Positions 61,028 to 64,000 of a DNA stretch of 64,000 nt are shown here, piece after piece (the stretch's first letter is position 1; each line of letters starts with the position of its first letter). A program made the position numbers and the translations under genes. Origin of the DNA: Oasisia sp. SBJ-2009. Taxonomy: Eukaryota > Annelida > Polychaeta > Sabellida > Siboglinidae. The notes under the pieces are model-generated. The model searched no databases and was not told the origin of the DNA. It saw only the letters and a program-made list of their open reading frames with translations. The DNA is taken from assembly GCA_964017155.1 (NCBI GenBank), contig OZ024862.1, forward strand, positions 45,023,462-45,087,461. Direction: 5' to 3'.

Positions 61028-61535
61028 TGACGGGCTCTGACGTACATTGCGCATGCGCTATGTCCGTTTAGTCGAATCTCGGCCCGTTACACGGTTTTAG
61101 AGAGCAAGCATATATTGCAACATCTGCATGTTTACTGTTTTATATTCGTATCAGTACATCACTCCATAGAATGTTTTAAATATTTTTTATGAACAACAAT
61201 CATGGAATTACAGATATAGCACACTGATATACTGTGAAAGATTGTTCTGTTTTATGTAGTATGCGCTGAGCATCTGTGGGAATAGCCTCTGCCCTTTGGG
61301 AAGGGTCGTTGCAACAAGCTTGCGTCATAACGGGCTCTGACGTACATTGCGCATGCGCAATGTCCGTTTAGCCGAATATATGACGTACATTGCGCATGCG
61401 CAATGTCGTTTAGTCGAATATCGGCCCGGGCATGACGTATTCCGTTGCCACTACGTCACAGCGCATCAAAAACAGCTAAAAGCGGTCACTGCGCATGCGC
61501 GCGCATGCGTGATATGCGTTTAGTCGAATCCTGGA
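61028..61535. promoter_or_regulatory. Array of GCGCATGCGC palindromes upstream of gene C
   Basis: Four repeats of TGACGTACATTGCGCATGCGC followed by ATGTCCGTTTAGTCGAAT or variants; palindromes at 61,049-61,058, 61,349-61,358, 61,392-61,401 and 61,491-61,500, with a second GCGCATGCG overlapping the last. GCGCATGCGC is the NRF1-type consensus. The first lies 119 bp above the gene C start. Confidence 0.65.
61088..61301 (-). mobile_element. 5'-truncated copy of the LINE 3' end
   Basis: Matches 56,451-56,700: TTTTAGAGAGCAAGCATA, TTGCAACATCTGCAT, CAACAATCATGGAATT, ACTGTGAAAGAT and ATAGCCTCTGCCCTT are shared, with small deletions. It splits the palindrome array, so it inserted into it. Confidence 0.8.
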
Positions 61536-62049
61536 CTGGGTCGAAACTGGGACCACCACAGCGGCCGCGCGTTCCTTCTTAACGTAGTGTCCACGTAGCC
61601 TCGGTTACCCAGTCTCCGTGAGGTGGCAGCACTTTTAAGCCCCTCAACTTCGCCTGGGATAAGAATGGGTCATACCAGAGAAGGGTCACTTCGGAAGTTC
61701 CATTTTGAATTTTGAGACAGTAGCGCCTCTAGCGGACGAATGTGCCGTGTTAGCAGACTGCCAGACGAAACTGCAGTACAAATTATATGTTCAATTATTC
61801 ATACGTTATTGAAATTGCACTTGAAGCACTTCATAAACACTGAAGCATGTAAACTTGCATTAGTGCATGTAGCAACATTTTTCTCACTATCCAGACACTA
61901 GACCTATTAGTACATTTTGTTACATCATATTACAGCGTGTTATTTACTTGCTTGCGCACCTGTGGCTGACGTTGGCCGGTATCATGCACTCTCCCCAGCC
62001 CCCCATTTCCTATACCCACGTCAGCACTTGTTTGTTTTTGTTTTTTTTG
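61536..62049. other. Unannotated region
   Basis: No gene seen. TCCGTGAGGTGGCAGCA near 61,613 recurs near 63,813, so a dispersed repeat end may lie here. Confidence 0.4.
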
Positions 62050-62088
62050 TGTTTGTTTTTAATGATAATATATATATATTAATATATA

Positions 62089-62131
<43 letters not shown>

Positions 62132-62425
62132 GTGATATATATTTGTATATAATAATTTTAAACTTATATATATATATACATATTTATATAATATATTATA
62201 CATAATACATGTGTGTATATATAATGCATTTGTAAGAAATGTTGTTTATTTATGCAATATATTATATTATATATATATATAATTATATATATATATATAT
62301 ATATAATATATTTACATATTTTAAATGGTAATGATAATTTACATATATATAGATTACGGATATATATATTTAATATATATATATATATTATTTAATGTAT
62401 GTGTATATAATAATTATATACTTAT

Positions 62426-62477
<52 letters not shown>

Positions 62478-62551
62478 AATATATATAAGTTTATAATTTT
62501 TGTATACACATTTATATTACATAGTAAATAATATTAAATAATATTAAATAA

Positions 62552-62582
<31 letters not shown>

Positions 62583-63290
62583 TACATTATCATTATTATT
62601 TATAACATGTATATTATATACTAAATGATTAAATTATGTGTTTTATATATTGCAAAAACACAATAATTATACACTTATATATATATATATTTATATATAT
62701 AATTATATATGTAATATATTTATATATTTTAAATGATAATGATAATTTACATATATATATATATATAGATTATTGATATATATTTAATATATTATATATA
62801 TTATTTAATATATGTGTATATAATAATTATAATATATATTATGTATATATTATATATACATAAATATATATAAGTTTATAATTATTGTATACACATATAT
62901 ATTACCTATTAAATAATATTAAATCATATATATATATATATATATATATATAAATTACATTGTCATTATTATTTATAATATGTATATTATATATTAAAGG
63001 ATTAAATTATATATATTGTATATTATATATATATATATATATATTGCAAAAACACAATAATTATATACTTATATATATATATATATAAGTATATACAAGC
63101 ATATATAAGTATATAGTTATTGTGTTTTTGCAATATATAAAATACATAATTTAATATATAATATTATACATTTCAAAAATAATAATTATAATATAATATA
63201 TATATATGTATATATATATACATATATATATATAATTTAATATTATTTAATATGTAATATTTATCAATGTTAATATACATGTATACATTA

Positions 63291-63321
<31 letters not shown>

Positions 63322-63323
63322 AT

Positions 63324-63380
<57 letters not shown>
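62050..63380. repeat. Very TA-rich block with a tandem pair of about 408 bp
   Basis: Mostly TATA sequence. Two long units repeat with a shift of about 408 bp: ATGATAATTTACATATATA at 62,331 and again at 62,739, followed in both by TATGTGTATATAATAATTATA and TTACATTATCATTATTATTTATAA-like text. Confidence 0.85.
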
Positions 63381-63398
63381 CTCTTATCTTCAACTTAC

Positions 63399-63472
63399 TC
63401 GTTGCACCCGTAGGTCGCGCAAAATGAGCCGGCTGATCGACTTTTCGATGTACTTGGCGGTGGTGTTGCCAT
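63399..63472 (-). CDS. Possible first exon of a THAP-type gene
   Basis: ATG at 63,472 in strong context (A at -3, G at +4), then MATPPPSTSKSRSAGSFCAT and YGCN, ending at a GTAAGT donor. C-x4-C after a short N-terminus resembles the start of a THAP DNA-binding domain. No following exon is visible; the rest would lie in or beyond the TA-rich block. Weak. Confidence 0.35.
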
Positions 63473-64000
63473 TGTCTAATGTCAAGCAAATGAAGCGGCA
63501 CATTCGTCCGCTTGGGACGCTGCGTTCCACGCGCTAAAATGGCGGCCCATTATAAATTGCGAAGTAACCCTTCTCTGTTAGATCTTCTCTGGTCATAAGT
63601 TTCTAACATCCGGGTAGCTTTACCCCAGATTTGGGTAGAGACGCTGATTGGCTCTCAGGCCAACTATAAAATAAAAATTCAAATAACGATATATAAGATA
63701 ATAATATCATATGAAAGGTATTCAACATTGAACACAATATTAACACAAAAGTAAATAAAAATTCAAATTTACAGTTGTTTATAAAATAAGAATTACGGCA
63801 GGATTAACCAGTATCCGTGAGGTGGCAGCATTGTCTAGCCCCACACGGATAGCATACAAATTAAATAAGGATACTTTTTTTTATCAAATAATGCTGTATT
63901 ATAAAAACTATTCAGAATTAAACTTATATTAACACAAAATAAATATAAATACAAACTTGCAGTTGTTTATAAAAATATATATATATATTACGGCAGTGTC
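63473..64000. other. Right end of window
   Basis: GC-richer start (possible promoter of the preceding exon), then AT-rich sequence with two similar blocks (ACACAAAAGTAAATAAAAATTC near 63,740 and ACACAAAATAAATATAAATAC near 63,933). No gene seen. Confidence 0.4.

Overview
The window is nuclear DNA of an invertebrate animal. It is AT-rich, has spliced genes with GT-AG introns, secreted or receptor-type EGF/fucolectin proteins, C2H2 zinc fingers, an allantoinase gene, Ty3 and CR1-like retroelements, and very many micro- and minisatellites. The mix suggests a marine spiralian such as a mollusc, but the sequence alone does not prove this.

Layout. A direct duplication dominates: copy A (1 to about 13,169, running off the left edge) and copy B (28,219 to about 41,178). 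Each copy carries, on the minus strand, exons of a Ginger1-type (gypsy-integrase-related) gene; inside that gene's first intron a Ty3/gypsy retrotransposon (4,751-9,540 and 33,045-37,834) with the same TSD; and, head-to-head on the plus strand, an intronless gene for an EGF/fucolectin membrane protein. Between the copies lie the 3' exons of an allantoinase gene (13,471-17,182, plus strand) and the 3' half of the Ginger1-type gene (19,485-28,380).

The Ginger1-type gene can be assembled from copy B as 16 exons with matching phases (37,953 down to 19,485, about 895 codons). It has an N-terminal YPYY-like segment, an H2C2 zinc-binding domain, a DDE core, a GPY motif, a Ulp1-type (C48) protease and a C-terminal PHD-like finger. 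Both copies are damaged, at different places. A second, divergent member (48,179-60,930, minus strand, eight exons seen) carries a premature stop and has a decayed non-LTR retrotransposon in its first intron. Both genes have GCGCATGCGC (NRF1-like) palindromes just upstream of exon 1.

Right of copy B are a decaying C2H2 zinc-finger array (41,385-43,350), an inverted-repeat minisatellite element around an LINE remnant (45,763-46,505), two long-TIR MITE-like elements (52,970-53,850 and 55,199-56,027), a promoter-like array of palindromes (61,028-61,535) and a very TA-rich block (62,050-63,380) ending at a possible THAP-type first exon.

Function. Only the EGF/fucolectin gene of copy A, the Ty3 element of copy A and the zinc-finger core look open without visible damage. 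The rest are broken or partial genes and repeats. The striking theme is mobile elements nested inside genes that themselves derive from mobile elements.
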